Below are positions 18,772 through 27,521 of a DNA stretch of 64,000 nucleotides, piece by piece. The notes beneath the pieces are model-generated. The model was not told the origin of the DNA and searched no databases. It saw only the letters and a list, made by a program, of their open reading frames with translations. This stretch comes from Emticicia sp. C21 (GTDB taxonomy: Bacteria; Bacteroidota; Bacteroidia; Cytophagales; Spirosomataceae): NCBI RefSeq assembly GCF_003418935.1, contig NZ_QVMT01000006.1, positions 310,001-374,000 of the forward strand. The letters run 5' to 3'. The stretch's first letter is position 1. Every line of letters begins with the position of its first letter. The position numbers were made by a program, and so were the translations under genes.

Positions 18772-18823
18772 CCCTCCCCAACAATGGGGAGGGGACAAAA
18801 AAAGCCGCTTCAAGAGCGGCTTT
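18772..18823. terminator. Double hairpin, bidirectional terminator between the TIM-barrel gene and ftsY
   Basis: A GC-rich hairpin CCCTCCCC/GGGGAGGG (18772-18793) is followed by AAAGCCGCT (18801-18809) paired with AGCGGCTTT (18815-18823). The second has A/T tracts on both sides, so it can end transcription from both strands. Confidence 0.8.
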
Positions 18824-18849
18824 TGTGTTTCATATCAATTGTAGCGAAA

Positions 18850-19806
18850 TCACTTCTTAAACAATGAATCCACAAATTCCATTTTATTAAATACCTGCAA
18901 ATCATCCATTTGCTCACCTACTCCAATATATTTCACCGGAATCTTAAATTCATCTGAAATACCAATAACTACCCCACCTTTGGCAGTGCCATCCAATTTA
19001 GTAATAGTCAAGGAATCAATTTCTGTTACTTTCGTGAACTCGCGGGCTTGTATAACGGCATTTTGTCCGGTACTTCCATCTAAAACCAGCATTACTTCAT
19101 GTGGCGCTTCCGGTAGGAATTTCTGAACAACCCGCTTAATTTTTCCTAACTCGTTCATTAGGTTTACTTTGGTATGCAAACGTCCTGCTGTATCAATAAT
19201 GATAATATCGGCATTCATTTCCATTCCTTTTTTTACGGCATCAAAAGCTACTGACGATGGGTCAGTGTTCATGCCATGGTCAATCACGTCAACACCTACC
19301 CGTTTCCCCCAGAGTTTCAATTGGTCAACAGCCGCTGCTCTGAATGTATCGGCTGCTCCTAGCACTACCTTTTTGCCTCTTTTTTGAAACTGGTGTGCGA
19401 GTTTACCAATAGTAGTTGTTTTACCTACACCATTGACACCTACTACCATCAGTACATAAGGTTTTGGCAGATGGTCAGTTTCAAAACTATCTTTTACATC
19501 CTGTGAATTATTCTCGGCCAATAAAGCAGCTGCCTCTTCACGCAGGATTCTATCTAATTCTTCAACACTTGTATATTTATCACGCTCTACTCTTGCCTCA
19601 ATACGTCTGATAATCTTCACGGTTGTCTCTACACCCACATCAGAACTGATAAGGATTTCTTCCAGTTCGTCTAATACTTCCTCATCCACTTTCGATTTCC
19701 CGACGATGGCGCGTGAGAGTTTATCAAAAATACTTGTCTTTGATTTTTCTAGTCCTTTATCAAGCGATTCTTTTTTTTCTTTCGAGAAGAAGTCAAATAA
19801 GCCCAT
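18850..19806 (-). CDS. ftsY: Signal recognition particle receptor FtsY
   Basis: FtsY is the membrane-associated SRP receptor GTPase that docks ribosome-nascent chain-SRP complexes at SecYEG. The 318-residue protein has the short N-terminal region typical of Bacteroidota, the four-helix N domain (about 20-95) and the G domain. The G-domain motifs are GVNGVGKTTTIGKLA, DTFRAAA, IIIDTAGR and TKLDGTAKGG. It ends the minus-strand rpmG-DUF4295-thioesterase-ftsY gene run. A 102-bp gap separates it from the thioesterase gene. Confidence 0.97.
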   Translation of the reverse strand: MGLFDFFSKEKKESLDKGLEKSKTSIFDKLSRAIVGKSKVDEEVLDELEEILISSDVGVETTVKIIRRIEARVERDKYTSVEELDRILREEAAALLAENNSQDVKDSFETDHLPKPYVLMVVGVNGVGKTTTIGKLAHQFQKRGKKVVLGAADTFRAAAVDQLKLWGKRVGVDVIDHGMNTDPSSVAFDAVKKGMEMNADIIIIDTAGRLHTKVNLMNELGKIKRVVQKFLPEAPHEVMLVLDGSTGQNAVIQAREFTKVTEIDSLTITKLDGTAKGGVVIGISDEFKIPVKYIGVGEQMDDLQVFNKMEFVDSLFKK

Positions 19807-19908
19807 TTATAGTAATATGTGTAAATATGAATAATTGCCATGCCTGAGGGATTTAAACAGGCTTTAAGACAAAACTATAACAATTTTATGAGAGTTTCAG
19901 TTTAACCC

Positions 19909-20316
19909 TCACGAAAAACTAAAAAACAAATCAGCTATTTCTTCGCTGACACGCTTCGGACGAAACGTTTTAGCATCTAAACAAACCCATATCGTACGTG
20001 AGCGAGCCAGTACTTCCTCATCCTGCAGAATCTCACAATGGCGATCGCTGGTGACACCCGTAAAATTGTCAACCCAGGTTTTCACCATCAGATTTTCGCC
20101 TAAAAAAGCAGGCTTCAGGTAATCAATTTCATGTCGGCGTACAACCCAGGCAATTTGTGAGCTTAGCTCGGTTGGCACTGCAGTATGCCAGTGGTTACCA
20201 GCAGCTTCCTGCACATAGCGTAGGTACACGATATTATTGACATGATTAAGGTCATCGATGTCTGTGGCAACGACTTTGATAGGAAAGAAATGGTAATTGC
20301 TTCTGCGGGTTTCCAT
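19909..20316 (-). CDS. Acyl-CoA thioesterase, hotdog fold (4-hydroxybenzoyl-CoA thioesterase-like)
   Basis: The 135-residue hotdog protein carries the family motif TDIDDLNHVNNIVYLRYVQEA, in which Asp and the following His/Asn region form the active site. It also has RHEIDYLKPAFLGENL, usual in YbgC/FatA-like thioesterases. It would hydrolyse acyl-CoA to free acid and CoA in the cytoplasm. I start it at the ATG at 20314-20316 (METRRSNYHF). A longer frame to 20463 would overlap the DUF4295 gene and its terminator and encodes no recognisable extra domain. Confidence 0.85.
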   Translation of the reverse strand: METRRSNYHFFPIKVVATDIDDLNHVNNIVYLRYVQEAAGNHWHTAVPTELSSQIAWVVRRHEIDYLKPAFLGENLMVKTWVDNFTGVTSDRHCEILQDEEVLARSRTIWVCLDAKTFRPKRVSEEIADLFFSFS

Positions 20317-20339
20317 GGCTTTGAATGGGTTAAATGATT

Positions 20340-20377
20340 CCAAAACAAAAAAGCCCTCTTGAGCATCAAGAAGGCTT
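20340..20377 (-). terminator. Rho-independent terminator after the DUF4295 gene
   Basis: On the minus strand AAGCCTTCTTGA pairs with TCAAGAGGGCTT around a short loop (20351-20377), with one mismatch, and is followed by TTTTTTGTTTT. It separates rpmG-DUF4295 from the thioesterase. Confidence 0.8.
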
Positions 20378-20398
20378 CTACCAATATCTTTATTGGAA

Positions 20399-20554
20399 TT
20401 ATGCTTTAAGCGCGTTTTGCAATTCTTCCATAGGAACCATTTCTTCCTTGAAAGTATATGCACCGGTTTTAGGAGACTTCACAGCTTTGATAACTTTTGC
20501 GAAGTTTTTTCCTGCGGTTTTATCACGAAGCGTAGCGACTACTTTCTTTGCCAT
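20399..20554 (-). CDS. DUF4295 domain-containing protein
   Basis: This 51-residue basic protein reads MAKKVVATLRDKTAGKNFA at its start and ends EELQNALKA. The sequence matches the small DUF4295 family, found almost only in Bacteroidota and encoded beside rpmG and ftsY. Its function is not established. The invariant ribosomal-gene setting and basic charge suggest ribosome association, which is inference. It lies 73 bp after rpmG and just before a strong terminator. Confidence 0.92.
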   Translation of the reverse strand: MAKKVVATLRDKTAGKNFAKVIKAVKSPKTGAYTFKEEMVPMEELQNALKA

Positions 20555-20627
20555 TTGAGTATCGTTTTATGAGGTTTTGATTCAATTGATTTTACAGAAT
20601 CCTGATAAAATCTACAAAATCAAAGAA

Positions 20628-20810
20628 TTATTTAATTTCTTTATGAGTAGTATGTTTCTTCAGGAATGGGTTATATTTTTTTAACTCCATACGACCTGTA
20701 GTGTTTTTACGGTTTTTAGTCGTAACGTAGCGAGACATACCTGCTACACCGCTTGTTTTTTGCTCAGTGCACTCTAGGATAACCTGTACACGATTGCCTT
20801 TCTTCGCCAT
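20628..20810 (-). CDS. rpmG: 50S ribosomal protein L33
   Basis: This 60-residue L33 reads [18 protein letters not shown] at its start, then [29 protein letters not shown]. It lacks the pair of CxxC motifs, so it is the zinc-free form. In relatives rpmB (L28) usually precedes rpmG. Here the next gene upstream is divergent and a full promoter stands directly in front of rpmG, so rpmB must lie elsewhere. Confidence 0.96.
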   Translation of the reverse strand: MAKKGNRVQVILECTEQKTSGVAGMSRYVTTKNRKNTTGRMELKKYNPFLKKHTTHKEIK

Positions 20811-20851
20811 TGTTTTATGTATTTGATAACTTTAAAATCTATTTCGGGCTG

Positions 20852-20882
20852 CAAAGATATTAAACTATTGATTATTAACCAA
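20852..20882 (-). promoter_or_regulatory. Bacteroidota-type promoter of rpmG
   Basis: The -7 box TATCTTTG (20852-20859) and TTG -33 box (20880-20882) have a 20-bp spacer. Transcription would start about 35 nt before the rpmG ATG. Confidence 0.75.
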
Positions 20883-20996
20883 ATCTCTATCGAAAGTTTT
20901 TTGTGAAATTATTAGATTTTGTGCTTCTTACTACAATTTTATAGAGGCCCATATCGACTATTTTAAAAGAAATGCAATAAATTCGTTTTAATATCA

Positions 20997-21004
20997 TAGT
21001 TTTG
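20997..21004 (+). promoter_or_regulatory. Putative -7 box for the oxidoreductase gene at 21035
   Basis: TAGTTTTG matches the -7 consensus and is 30 bp before the ATG. No good -33 TTG is present at the usual distance. Confidence 0.35.
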
Positions 21005-21034
21005 AACTGTACAGATAAAACGACCTGAAATCTT

Positions 21035-22036
21035 ATGAACAACACACGCATTAACTTACTGGCTCGCCCAATTGGTAACCCGACACCTGAATGTTGGGAC
21101 ATAGAAGAAGTGGATACCCCCGAATTGCAGGAAAATCAGGTATTGGTGCAAGTACAATACTTGTCTATTGACCCTGCGATGCGTGGGTGGATGAATGAGG
21201 GCAAATCTTACGTAAGACCTGTCAGAATCGGGGAAGTAATGCGGGCTTTAGGGGCTGGGGTAGTGGTTGAGTCAAAACATGCTGATTTCAAGGCCGGTGA
21301 TTCTGTAACAGGCATTACGGGTGTACAGGAATATGCTGTATTAGATGGCAAAGATTTAGTAAAAGTTGACCCGAATTTTGTACCGTTACCTGCCTATTTA
21401 GGCACTTTGGGTATGTCAGGATTGACTGCCTATTTTGGACTTTTAGATACAGGCCAACCTAAACCGGGTGAAACGGTGTTGGTATCTGGTGCTGCCGGAG
21501 CGGTAGGAAGTGTAGTTGGGCAGATCGCCAAAATAAAAGGTTGTAGAGTAGTGGGCATAGCCGGAGGAGACGAAAAATGTAAATATGTAGTAGAAGAATT
21601 GGGCTTTGACGCCTGTGTGGATTATAAAACCGGAAACCTGAGAGGACAATTAAAAGAAGCTTGTCCGGATGGCATTGATGTGTATTTTGATAATGTAGGT
21701 GGAGAAATATTAGATACAGCACTTACTCTGATTAATATGAAAGCAAGAATTGTGATTTGTGGAGCTATTTCGCAATACAATGCTATTCAGAAGCCTGCAG
21801 GACCGAGCAATTATATGTCGTTATTAGTCAATCGTGCCCGGATGGAAGGGATTGTGGTTTTTGATAATGCAGCTAATTATGGCAAAGCCATTAAAGAAAT
21901 GGCAGGCTGGGTAGCACAGGGAAAACTCAATGCCAAAGTAGATGTAACCGAAGGAGGCATTAAGGCATTTCAGGATACTTTCATGAAACTTTTTAAGGGT
22001 GAAAACATAGGTAAACTGGTTTTGAAAGTAACATGA
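21035..22036 (+). CDS. NADP-dependent oxidoreductase, MDR family (CurA/leukotriene B4 dehydrogenase-like)
   Basis: This zinc-free medium-chain reductase has 333 residues. The N-terminal GroES-like half includes SIDPAMRGWMNEGKSY, and the C-terminal Rossmann half includes VSGAAGAVGSVVGQIAK and the LTB4DH-type block VDVYFDNVGGEILD. Family members reduce alpha,beta-unsaturated ketones and aldehydes (curcumin, alkenals) with NADPH. Its stop codon overlaps the next gene by 4 bp (ATGA), so the two are co-translated. Confidence 0.92.
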   Translation: MNNTRINLLARPIGNPTPECWDIEEVDTPELQENQVLVQVQYLSIDPAMRGWMNEGKSYVRPVRIGEVMRALGAGVVVESKHADFKAGDSVTGITGVQEYAVLDGKDLVKVDPNFVPLPAYLGTLGMSGLTAYFGLLDTGQPKPGETVLVSGAAGAVGSVVGQIAKIKGCRVVGIAGGDEKCKYVVEELGFDACVDYKTGNLRGQLKEACPDGIDVYFDNVGGEILDTALTLINMKARIVICGAISQYNAIQKPAGPSNYMSLLVNRARMEGIVVFDNAANYGKAIKEMAGWVAQGKLNAKVDVTEGGIKAFQDTFMKLFKGENIGKLVLKVT

Positions 22037-23187
22037 TGCCAACCCATCCGGAAACAGATACCATTCATTCAATCATTCAGAAAATCGCCTCGCTACAATC
22101 GCGGGGCGATATATATTTTCCTGAGGGCATTTTCCCGTCTTATCGCCAGAATAAATACCTGCTTTATAAGCGACCGGATACCAATATCTTTTATACGGCT
22201 TCTATTGTTTTTGTTCTTAATCAACTTAAATCTTCCTTACCTCTTGAATCTCAACTGCTTGTTAAGGATATTTCGAAGAAAGCCGTTCAGAATTATCCTA
22301 CTTTTCAGAATAAAGATGGTTTAAAAACTTATAACTTCTGGCAGACACCCAAAGATGGGAGAGAGTCTAATCATTTCCCTAACGGTTATATTTTTCGCTA
22401 TTCAGAGCATTTCAGATTACCCGATGATATTGATGATACCTCATTGGTTTACCTGACATCAAAGGCTAGTAAAGAAGAAATAATCTGGCTGAAAGAAAAG
22501 CTGCAATTACACGCCAATTTATCGGAAGGCCCCACAAAAAAAAGACAGGTAAAGAATACCTTTACACATTACAAAGCCTTAAAAGTCTACTCTACCTGGT
22601 TTGGCAAAAACATGGCTATTGAATTTGATGCTTGTGCCTTATGTAACCTGATGTATCTGTTTGAATCATTTAAATTGCCACATAACGAGTATGATATGGA
22701 TACCTATCAATACCTGATTGGTATCATCAGAAGAAAGGAGTTTATCAGCCACCCGTTTCAGGTATCGCATAATTATGCTACTGCTCCTTTATTTGTGTAT
22801 CATTTATCACGCTTATTAGGCGAATTTGCAACTACTCCCTTAGAATCTTACAGAAAAGACCTGATTGAAATTGCGCTTTTATTAATGAAAATAGAAAAAG
22901 TAGCAATGAATAAAATATTGCTACAAACATCGCTTCTGAAACTAAGCAGAATCAATGATTTTGGGTATAAAAACGAAATAGAAGATTGCCTGAAAGCAGA
23001 TTCGGCACTTAACCTGATAATACCTGACTCTGATTTCTGTTATTTCTTAGGGCCGTTATTAAGCTCTTACGAAAATCCGATTTTGCAGTTTTTTGCCCCT
23101 TTGAAAATCACCCAGATGGATTGGAAATGCGAAGCGCATGAATGGGTTTTGGTCTTAGAGAATTTAATTGAGCGCAATAAAAATTAG
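22033..23187 (+). CDS. Conserved hypothetical protein with a DIDDTS motif (cyclase-like alpha barrel?)
   Basis: I do not recognise a named family. The 384-residue product is soluble, with no signal peptide, and is mostly helical. A motif PDDIDDTSLVYLTS at about residue 137 resembles the DxDD acid motif of class II terpenoid cyclases. The surrounding pattern, NKDGLKTYNFW before it and helical repeats after it, could fit an alpha/alpha barrel, but the QW repeats of squalene-type cyclases are not evident. It is coupled by a 4-bp overlap to the enone reductase gene, so the two may work on the same small molecule. Confidence 0.6.
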   Translation: MMPTHPETDTIHSIIQKIASLQSRGDIYFPEGIFPSYRQNKYLLYKRPDTNIFYTASIVFVLNQLKSSLPLESQLLVKDISKKAVQNYPTFQNKDGLKTYNFWQTPKDGRESNHFPNGYIFRYSEHFRLPDDIDDTSLVYLTSKASKEEIIWLKEKLQLHANLSEGPTKKRQVKNTFTHYKALKVYSTWFGKNMAIEFDACALCNLMYLFESFKLPHNEYDMDTYQYLIGIIRRKEFISHPFQVSHNYATAPLFVYHLSRLLGEFATTPLESYRKDLIEIALLLMKIEKVAMNKILLQTSLLKLSRINDFGYKNEIEDCLKADSALNLIIPDSDFCYFLGPLLSSYENPILQFFAPLKITQMDWKCEAHEWVLVLENLIERNKN

Positions 23188-23296
23188 CATCTTACGCTAC
23201 TTTATTATCCTTTCACCTAGAGAATCTTGTAAATATCATGGCAAAGTGCTAGTATAGCATACTATTTTATGATTAGCTAAGGCTTTTAAAACTTTT

Positions 23297-24544
23297 ATGC
23301 ATATGTACCTCCGTTTGCCTGTTCATTTGTCACTCAGTCGTCATAAAAACAGATTATTGGTTTTTCTGTTCATCATTGCTATTGTAGCTGCCGGATTAAT
23401 CGTGTTATTGATAAATTATGTGAATAAAAATCGGTTGTTTCATGGTTTCTATTCAAAACCAACAGCTTATCAATTAGAAAATGCTTTCCCAAATCTGAAA
23501 TTTAATAGCCCGGTTGAGTTTGTGCATGCGGGTGATGGTACTAATAGGATTTTTGTATTGGAGCAGGAGGGCGTCATTAAAGTATTTGATAATAATCCGT
23601 CTGTTAAAGCTGCCTCTACTTATATGGATATCAAAGACAAAGTAGATGATTTAGGTGAAATGGGTTTATTAGGTATTGCCTTTGACCCGAATTTTAAAGA
23701 GAATGGTTATTTCTACGTAAACTATAATAGAAGAAATCCTTTGGAAACAATTATTGCCCGTTTTAAAGCCAGTAATTATAAAGATGCCAAAGTAGCTCCT
23801 GCGTCTGAAACTATAATTATGCGTTTCCCGCAACCTTATGATAACCATAATGGAGGAAAAGTAGCCTTTGGTCCGGATGGCTATCTGTACGTTGCTGTGG
23901 GTGATGGGGGTGCGTGGGGAGACCAGCATAATTATTCACAGAACAGAAGTTCTATTTTAGGCAAAATGCTACGGATAGATGTACATAAAACTGATAAGGG
24001 TAATTATGGGATTCCGGCAGATAACCCTTATGCAGGTAATAAAGAGGGATTCAGAGAGGAGATATATGCTTATGGCTTGCGTAACCCCTGGCGCTTTAGT
24101 TTTGATTCGAAAACCGGGCAAATGTGGGTAGGAGATGTAGGGCAGAATGAATTTGAAGAGATAGACATTGTGACAAAAGGAGGTAATTATGGCTGGCGTT
24201 TAAAAGAAGCCAATCGTTGCTATAATCCAAGAAATGATTGCGACCCGTCAAATATATTGATAGACCCTATTCATCAATATCCACGAGGTGATGGTACTTC
24301 TGTTACCGGAGGATATGTATATTATGGCAAAAGGATTCCTGCTTTGCAAGGCAAATATATTTTTGCTGATTACACCAAAGGAAATGTATGGGCTCTCTCT
24401 TTTAACGGAAATACCAAAACAGGTAATGAATTATTAAGTACTGAAGCAGGCCAGGTCTCTTCTTTCGGGGTAGACGCCAACGAGGAAATTTATATCTTAG
24501 ACCATTATAGCGGGCAAATTAAACGATTGGTGGCAGGTAAATAA
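23297..24544 (+). CDS. PQQ-dependent sugar dehydrogenase-like propeller protein, membrane-anchored
   Basis: An N-terminal membrane segment (about 20-42) is followed by a six-bladed propeller of the soluble aldose dehydrogenase/Gdh-B family. Diagnostic motifs are GLLGIAFDPNFKENGYFYV, HNGGKVAFGPDGYLYVAVGD (with the catalytic His), GLRNPWRFSFD, VGQNEFEEID and NYGWRLKEANRC. It should oxidise sugars in the periplasm using PQQ and calcium. The first Met could be at 23297 or 23303. The gene is convergent with hisF, with 8 bp between the stop codons. Confidence 0.9.
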   Translation: MHMYLRLPVHLSLSRHKNRLLVFLFIIAIVAAGLIVLLINYVNKNRLFHGFYSKPTAYQLENAFPNLKFNSPVEFVHAGDGTNRIFVLEQEGVIKVFDNNPSVKAASTYMDIKDKVDDLGEMGLLGIAFDPNFKENGYFYVNYNRRNPLETIIARFKASNYKDAKVAPASETIIMRFPQPYDNHNGGKVAFGPDGYLYVAVGDGGAWGDQHNYSQNRSSILGKMLRIDVHKTDKGNYGIPADNPYAGNKEGFREEIYAYGLRNPWRFSFDSKTGQMWVGDVGQNEFEEIDIVTKGGNYGWRLKEANRCYNPRNDCDPSNILIDPIHQYPRGDGTSVTGGYVYYGKRIPALQGKYIFADYTKGNVWALSFNGNTKTGNELLSTEAGQVSSFGVDANEEIYILDHYSGQIKRLVAGK

Positions 24545-24553
24545 AAGCCTGCC
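24532..24553. terminator. Short hairpin spanning the convergent stop codons
   Basis: GGCAGG (24532-24537) and CCTGCC (24548-24553) pair around a 10-nt loop that contains the dehydrogenase stop codon. It is a weak stem and may act for both genes. Confidence 0.4.
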
Positions 24554-25323
24554 TAAATGCGCATAGAAATGCCTTTGCCTTTTAGATAATATTTCAATTC
24601 AGGAATACCGATTTCCTTGAAGTGGAAGATACTGGCAGCGAGTCCTGCATCGGCCTTTCCGGTAGTAAAAACATCATAAAAATGCTCCATTGTTCCGGCA
24701 CCACCTGAAGCAATGATAGGTATATTAGCATTATCAGAAATCTGAGCAGTCAATTCAAGGGCAAATCCGGCTTTAGTACCATCTGTATCCATTGATGTCA
24801 ATAATATTTCTCCGGCGCCTCTGTCTTCTACCTCTTTTGCCCATTCAATGGTTTTTAATTCGGTTGGTTTTCTTCCACCGTGCGTGTGTACAATATGTTC
24901 CTGAAAACCATTTTCCAAGGTAATATATCGGGTGTCAATCGCCACTACAATACATTGTGAGCCAAACTCCAAAGCCAGTTCATTAATCAAACCCGGGTTA
25001 CGCACGGCCGATGAATTGATAGAAACTTTATCTGCTCCGGCATTCAATAATTTAGAAACATCAGATACTGACCCGATACCGCCACCTACGCAAAACGGAA
25101 TATTAATGGTATGCGCAACCCGTCGAACCAGGTCTATCAAGGTTTTGCGTTCTTCAACAGTGGCCGTAATATCCAGAAAGACCAATTCATCGGCACCTTG
25201 CAGCGCATACTCTGCCCCTAATTCAACGGGGTCTCCGGCGTCACGCAGGTTTACAAAGTTCGTACCCTTTACCGTACGTCCATCTTTTATATCTAAACAA
25301 GGGATTATTCTTTTAGTAAGCAT
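24553..25323 (-). CDS. hisF: Imidazole glycerol phosphate synthase cyclase subunit
   Basis: HisF joins PRFAR with ammonia from HisH to make imidazole-glycerol phosphate and AICAR in histidine synthesis. The 256-residue beta/alpha barrel has catalytic Asp11 (IPCLDIKDG) and Asp130 (VVAIDTR), plus the phosphate loops CVGGGIGS and IASGGAGT. It lies 2 bp downstream of the GNAT gene, so it is in the hisH-hisA-GNAT-hisF operon. Confidence 0.97.
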   Translation of the reverse strand: MLTKRIIPCLDIKDGRTVKGTNFVNLRDAGDPVELGAEYALQGADELVFLDITATVEERKTLIDLVRRVAHTINIPFCVGGGIGSVSDVSKLLNAGADKVSINSSAVRNPGLINELALEFGSQCIVVAIDTRYITLENGFQEHIVHTHGGRKPTELKTIEWAKEVEDRGAGEILLTSMDTDGTKAGFALELTAQISDNANIPIIASGGAGTMEHFYDVFTTGKADAGLAASIFHFKEIGIPELKYYLKGKGISMRI

Positions 25324-25325
25324 AG

Positions 25326-25829
25326 TTAGTTTAATTGTGAATTAGTAAATGGTGAATGCGGACGCCGCTCAATCACTAATTCACTCAATTCTTTATAAAT
25401 ATTCGGTCTGGCAATCTGCATCATAATATCCGGGTTATCCAGAGGAGTGAAGCCAAATTGGGCGTATAGGCCGTGGGCATCACGGGTGGCTAACATCCAA
25501 CGTCTCAGATTCTGTAATTCCGGTAATTGTTGGATACATTCCATCAGCCATTTTGATAAGCCTTTTCCTCTTTCTGGTTCCAATATAAATACATCAGCTA
25601 AATAGGCAAAAGTAGCACAGTCTGAAATCGCGCGGGCATAGCCCACCTGTTCACCTGAGTCTTTATAAATCCCAAAGGCAATTGAGCCTGCTGCTGCACG
25701 CTTTACTACATCCATCGGAATCTCCGGCGACCAATAACTTGTTTTCAGGAAGTCATGAATCACATCAAACTGCAACAATTCCTTATCGGTGCTGATGATA
25801 TACCCGTCTTTTCTGAATTCGTGCTTCAT
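25326..25829 (-). CDS. GNAT family N-acetyltransferase inside the his cluster
   Basis: The 167-residue GNAT protein has the acetyl-CoA loop [14 protein letters not shown] (pattern R/Q-x-x-G-x-G/S) at about 88-101 and [21 protein letters not shown] before it. The substrate is unknown. It overlaps hisA by 4 bp and sits 2 bp before hisF, so it is co-expressed with histidine genes. The last ~19 codons (25326-25383) come from a dispersed intergenic repeat (TGAATTAGT pairing with ACTAATTCA), giving a tail ending [11 protein letters not shown] that is probably not part of the conserved domain. Confidence 0.88.
   Translation of the reverse strand: MKHEFRKDGYIISTDKELLQFDVIHDFLKTSYWSPEIPMDVVKRAAAGSIAFGIYKDSGEQVGYARAISDCATFAYLADVFILEPERGKGLSKWLMECIQQLPELQNLRRWMLATRDAHGLYAQFGFTPLDNPDIMMQIARPNIYKELSELVIERRPHSPFTNSQLN
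25338..25383. repeat. Dispersed TCACTAATTC-type hairpin repeat inside the GNAT 3' end
   Basis: TGAATTAGT (25338-25346) pairs with ACTAATTCA (25375-25383). The flank AATCACTAATTCACTCAATT matches the repeats at 3403-3566, 39958-40008 and 63656-63700. Confidence 0.65.
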
Positions 25830-26548
25830 ATAAATCTGCGTTCAATGTCTTTCAAGCTAATGCGATTTTCATAAATAGCCTTGCCAACAATGACTCCGAA
25901 AATATTTAATTCTGCTAATTCTTCAAGGTCAGCCATTGAGCTTACACCTCCACTCGCAATTACTTTTAAATCAGGGAATTGTTCGTGCATTTTTTTGTAT
26001 AGGTCTACTGATGGACCTTGTAGTAGTCCATCTTTGGCAACATCAGTACTTATAGTATATTGAATACCCTTTTGAATCCATTCGCCAACAAAATCGTATA
26101 CCCATACACTGGTTTCTTCCTCCCAACCACTTACGGCAATTTTTTCCTGTTTGGCATCAGCCCCCAGAATAATCGCTTCACTTCCATAAGATTTGAGCCA
26201 TGATTCAAACAACTCAGGATTCTTCACGGCGATACTTCCTCCGGTTACTTGTTTGGCTCCACAATCAAAAGCTAGTCGGATATCCACATCTGATTGTACA
26301 CCTCCACCAAAATCAATATGCAGATTAGTTTTTGAAGCGATGGTTTCTAATACTTTGGCATTGACAATCTTTTTCTGCTTGGCACCATCTAAATCAACTA
26401 AATGCAAACGCTTGATTCCGGCATCTTCAAACATTTTAGCAACTTCAAGCGGATTTTCATTATAGGTTTTTTTCTGGGAATAATCGCCTTGGGTAAGGCG
26501 AACACATTTGCCTTCGATGATGTCAATGGCTGGTATGATTTGGAGCAT
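25826..26548 (-). CDS. hisA: Phosphoribosylformimino-5-aminoimidazole carboxamide ribotide isomerase
   Basis: HisA isomerises ProFAR to PRFAR, the fourth step of histidine synthesis. The 240-residue barrel shows the start motif IPAIDIIEGKCVRLTQGDY with catalytic Asp9, plus DFGGGVQS and IASGGVSS phosphate loops and a second Asp in ILGADAKQE. It sits 39 bp after hisH and overlaps the GNAT gene by 4 bp. Confidence 0.96.
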   Translation of the reverse strand: MLQIIPAIDIIEGKCVRLTQGDYSQKKTYNENPLEVAKMFEDAGIKRLHLVDLDGAKQKKIVNAKVLETIASKTNLHIDFGGGVQSDVDIRLAFDCGAKQVTGGSIAVKNPELFESWLKSYGSEAIILGADAKQEKIAVSGWEEETSVWVYDFVGEWIQKGIQYTISTDVAKDGLLQGPSVDLYKKMHEQFPDLKVIASGGVSSMADLEELAELNIFGVIVGKAIYENRISLKDIERRFI

Positions 26549-26587
26549 GGTCTTGTCGTATTCAGGTAGTAATAGTAATGAGAGAGG

Positions 26588-27178
26588 TTATTGTATCTTC
26601 AAAAAATTCTCAAAAATCTTCTGCCCTACATCTCCACTAATTTCAGAGTGAAACTGGGCGGCAAAGAAATTATCTTTTTGTAACATAGCTGAATATTCGA
26701 GCATATATTCAGTCTTTGCCACAGTATAATCGCATAAAGGGGCATAATAGCCATGATTGTAATAGACATACGAATGCTCAGCTAATCCTTCAGTTAATTC
26801 GCAGCCATAGCTATAAATATCATTCCATCCTGTTTGAGGTACTTTGAAACCTTTAATCTGCGGGAATTTCAGTACAGGCACATCAAATACGCCAAGACAA
26901 TCAGTATTGTTTTCTTCTGACGATTTGCATAACAATTGCATGCCTACACACGTACCCAGAAAAGGTTGCTTTAGGGTGGGAATGAGTTTATCTAAACCAT
27001 TCTCACGCAGGCTTCTCATGGCTGTGCTGGCTTCACCTACACCTGGAAAAATGATTCTTTCTGCCGAGCGGATAGTATTGGCATCATCAGATAATTCGTA
27101 TGCCACACCAATACGCTCCAGAGCATACATTACTGACTGCACATTGCCTGCGTTATATTTAATAATGATAACTTTCAA
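26588..27178 (-). CDS. hisH: Imidazole glycerol phosphate synthase glutaminase subunit
   Basis: HisH hydrolyses glutamine and channels ammonia to HisF. The 196-residue class I amidotransferase has the nucleophile Cys in LGTCVGMQLL and the His/Glu pair in AAQFHSEISG. The oxyanion region reads FPGVGEAST. It is the first gene of this partial his operon. The other his genes are not in the window. Confidence 0.96.
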   Translation of the reverse strand: MKVIIIKYNAGNVQSVMYALERIGVAYELSDDANTIRSAERIIFPGVGEASTAMRSLRENGLDKLIPTLKQPFLGTCVGMQLLCKSSEENNTDCLGVFDVPVLKFPQIKGFKVPQTGWNDIYSYGCELTEGLAEHSYVYYNHGYYAPLCDYTVAKTEYMLEYSAMLQKDNFFAAQFHSEISGDVGQKIFENFLKIQ

Positions 27179-27521
27179 ATCAGAGAAAATTGAAGAGGGT
27201 TTATTATGGTGTTGTTATTACAAATCTATCAGTATACTTTGATAATGTCAGTAGAAAATCAAAAAAGTACTATTATTTCTTTTCATTATTTAATTAATTC
27301 TACGGCTGTATCTCTATCTATAAATGCAAAATACACCTTTTATGGCACTTTGTCCAAAATGGGTAAGAGAATGTTCATTTTGAGTTAACGCTTGTCTATT
27401 ATTTCCCTGCAAATTTGTCTATAACTTCTCCATTACCAAACGAGCAAAAGTAACAACTAGCTTTTTGTATCATGAGATGGATTAAGTATAAGCGCTGTAA
27501 TGACATTTCAATTATTGATAT
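27179..27521. other. Divergent intergenic region between hisH and the CNB-patatin gene
   Basis: No gene is supported in these 343 bp. On the minus strand TAGATTTG (27221-27228) is a possible -7 box for hisH, with a poor -33. No convincing promoter was found for the plus-strand gene at 27522. Confidence 0.4.

Noticed and set aside
20317-20463. N-terminal extension of the thioesterase
   Set aside because: It overlaps DUF4295 coding sequence and its terminator and adds no domain.
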